From positions 186,001 to 250,000 of the forward strand of contig CAZPQM010000002.1 in NCBI GenBank assembly GCA_964588995.1: DNA of 64,000 nucleotides. Reading direction: 5' to 3'. This DNA comes from CAZPQM01 sp964588995. Its GTDB lineage: Bacteria > Pseudomonadota > Alphaproteobacteria > Rickettsiales > UBA8987. Position 1 is the stretch's first letter. Each line of letters begins with the position of its first letter. Under the pieces are notes generated by a model, which worked only from the letters and a program-made list of their open reading frames with translations, was not told the DNA's origin and did not search any database. Below are positions 62,826 to 64,000 of the stretch, in pieces. The position numbers were made by a program, and so were the translations under genes.

Positions 62826-62868
62826 GCAATACACAACTAGCCCGCGTGAACCACGCAGGCTAATTGCA
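62826..62868 (-). terminator. Hairpin in the rplL-rpoB gap (possible attenuator or RNase III site)
   Basis: Inner arms TAGCCCGCGTG (62838-62848) and CACGCAGGCTA (62851-62861) and outer arms GCAAT (62826-62830) and ATTGC (62864-62868) can pair. There is no T-run after it. In E. coli the same gap holds a partial terminator and RNase III site that set the rpoB to rplL ratio; the position fits. Confidence 0.5.
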
Positions 62869-62887
62869 TATTGCTTCGATAACTGTG

Positions 62888-63268
62888 TTACTTGATTTCA
62901 ACGGTAGCGCCAGCATCTTCAAGTTGCTTCTTGAAGTTTTCAGCATCTTCTTTCGAAGCGCCTTCTTTCACCGGCTTCGGCGCGCTTTCGACCAGCTCTT
63001 TGGCTTCTTTCAGGCCAAGACCGGTGATAGCACGTACTTCTTTAATCACGTTGATTTTCTTGTCACCGGGAGCGGTCAGAACGACATCAAATTCCGTCTT
63101 TTCTGCAGCAGCTTCGCCGGCATCATTTGCAGCTCCGCCTGCAGCTACCGCAACCGGTGCAGCAGCGGAAACGCCCCACTTTTCTTCCAGAATCTTGGAG
63201 AGTTCTGCCGCTTCCATTACGGTAAGCGCAGACAGATCGTCAACGATTTTATCTAAGTTAGCAGCCAT
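62888..63268 (-). CDS. rplL: 50S ribosomal protein L7/L12
   Basis: A 126-residue stalk protein. An N-terminal dimer helix, an Ala/Gly-rich hinge (PVAVAAGGAANDAGEAAAE) and the factor-binding C-terminal domain (FDVVLTAPGDKKINVIKEVRAITGLGLKEAKELVE) are complete. It recruits translation GTPases to the ribosome. Confidence 0.98.
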   Translation of the reverse strand: MAANLDKIVDDLSALTVMEAAELSKILEEKWGVSAAAPVAVAAGGAANDAGEAAAEKTEFDVVLTAPGDKKINVIKEVRAITGLGLKEAKELVESAPKPVKEGASKEDAENFKKQLEDAGATVEIK

Positions 63269-63304
63269 GGTATTATCCTTCCAGTTTATAGTTCAATTAG
63301 TCGT

Positions 63305-63817
63305 TTACTCACTCTGCTCGCCGCGTGCGCCGATCACGCGAGCGACTTGTCCAGCAGGAGCTTGTAACAGGGTTGCAATACGCTGAGCCGGAGCATTGAG
63401 CAGGCCAACCAGCTTGGCGCGGGATTCTTCAATCGACGGGGTCTTCGCGAGTTGACGGATGCCGGACTCGTCCAGCGGTGTACCGTCAAAAACGCCTCCG
63501 ACGATCGAAAGAATTTCATTGTCTTTATTAAAGTCCACTACCGTTTTCGCAGGCGCTACCGCGTCATCCGAAATGAAAAGGGCAGTGGGGCCGTTTAGAT
63601 AGTCCTTCAGGGAATCAAACGGCGTATCATTCGCAGCGATTTTGGCAAGGCTGTTTTTGCTGACGCGGACCTGTGTACCCGCTTCACGTGCCTTGGCGCG
63701 CAGCTCGTTCATATCATCAACACTGAGACCGTGATAATGCGCGACGACTACGGTATTGGCCGAAGTGAACTGCTCTTTCAGGCTGTCAACGGCTTGTTGT
63801 TTTTGTGCTCTATCCAT
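63305..63817 (-). CDS. rplJ: 50S ribosomal protein L10
   Basis: 170 residues. It anchors L7/L12 dimers to the ribosome. It starts MDRAQKQQAVDSLKEQF, contains VVAHYHGLSVDDMNELRAKARE, and has a C-terminal helix (NAPAQRIATLLQAPAGQVARVIGA) for L7/L12 dimers. Only 17 bases separate it from rplA, so the long L10 leader of E. coli is absent here. Confidence 0.98.
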   Translation of the reverse strand: MDRAQKQQAVDSLKEQFTSANTVVVAHYHGLSVDDMNELRAKAREAGTQVRVSKNSLAKIAANDTPFDSLKDYLNGPTALFISDDAVAPAKTVVDFNKDNEILSIVGGVFDGTPLDESGIRQLAKTPSIEESRAKLVGLLNAPAQRIATLLQAPAGQVARVIGARGEQSE

Positions 63818-63834
63818 GATGTTTCTCCTCTGCG

Positions 63835-64000
63835 TTATGCAGCATCTTTCAGGCTGTTAATATCCACGCGAATACCCGGGCCCATCGTCGAGCTGAGCGC
63901 AATGCGCTTCAGGTAGGTACCTTTTACCGAGCTCGGCTTGGCTTTTTGAATCGCGTCAAACAGCGCGTTAATATTCTCACGGAGCTGTTTTTCGCTGAAG
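63835..64000 (-). CDS. rplA: 50S ribosomal protein L1 (C-terminal end; gene runs off the window)
   Basis: The last 54 or so residues are present: SEKQLRENINALFDAIQKAK, then KGTYLKRIALSSTMGPGIRVD and the end SLKDAA. It matches the C-terminus of L1, which binds 23S rRNA at the E-site stalk, and it precedes rplJ in the usual order. Confidence 0.93.
   Translation of the reverse strand, partial: FSEKQLRENINALFDAIQKAKPSSVKGTYLKRIALSSTMGPGIRVDINSLKDAA

Noticed and set aside
1..64000. CRISPR arrays, tRNA or rRNA genes, phage genes and riboswitches
   Set aside because: No regularly spaced repeats, cloverleaf with CCA end, rRNA segments, phage structural genes or recognised riboswitch cores were seen in reading; a covariance-model search would be decisive.

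Overview
The window reads as a chromosomal segment of a Gram-negative alphaproteobacterium. The evidence is the block rpmF-plsX-fabH-ihfA-merR, a DUF2628 gene inside a histidine operon, a mitochondrial-type NDUFS4 subunit gene (ETC complex I), an alpha-type HslV with an N-terminal extension, and a ComEC without a metallo-beta-lactamase domain. Coding density is very high and base composition looks close to balanced. No tRNA, rRNA, CRISPR array, prophage or insertion sequence with a transposase was seen. A deep-branching lineage is possible but cannot be fixed from this sequence alone.

Layout. 1-1583 (minus): hisB-DUF2628-hisH. 1789-4067 (plus): hslV and hslU, with a four-helix-bundle (S23-type) gene inserted between them and flanked by imperfect inverted repeats. 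4081-12332: a heme cluster, hemH facing away from hemA-hemC-hemL-hemE-hemN-hemY. It uses the C5 (glutamyl-tRNA) route, which is unusual for this class, and its glutamyl-tRNA reductase is very short. 12340-15534 (minus): rpmF, plsX, fabH, ihfA, merR. 15644-18035: bamE, a PqiA-like membrane protein and an aldehyde dehydrogenase. 18160-20968: a divergent pair of a membrane sensor with a degenerate HD-GYP domain and a LapG-like periplasmic cysteine protease. 21229-27233 (minus): three glycosyltransferases, thrS, infC and an acetyltransferase. 27257-33598 (plus): a hydrolase, a secreted four-repeat cysteine protein and fabD-fabG-acpP-fabF-mltG. 33612-35229 (minus): a sirtuin and an LD-carboxypeptidase.

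35353-48857 (minus) is the most unusual part. A VirB2 pilin gene is followed by an intrinsic terminator, a second VirB2-like gene fused to a long cysteine-rich tail, virB4, a cysteine-rich virB6, comEC, an AmiC-type amidase, PBP1A and prfB (with the classic RF2 frameshift site). No other T4SS genes lie in the window. The direct join of pilin/VirB4/VirB6 genes to comEC suggests a type IV secretion-like apparatus for DNA uptake, by analogy with Helicobacter ComB; this is inference. 48946-54155 holds clpA, clpS, an NDUFS4-type gene and a DsbD/ScsB-like reductase. 54261-64000 is the ribosomal/RNA polymerase cluster rplA-rplJ-rplL-rpoB-rpoC, read on the minus strand.

At least seven intergenic gaps carry short palindromic elements whose ends read roughly GTCATnC...GnATGAC. 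One supplies the stop codon of hemC.
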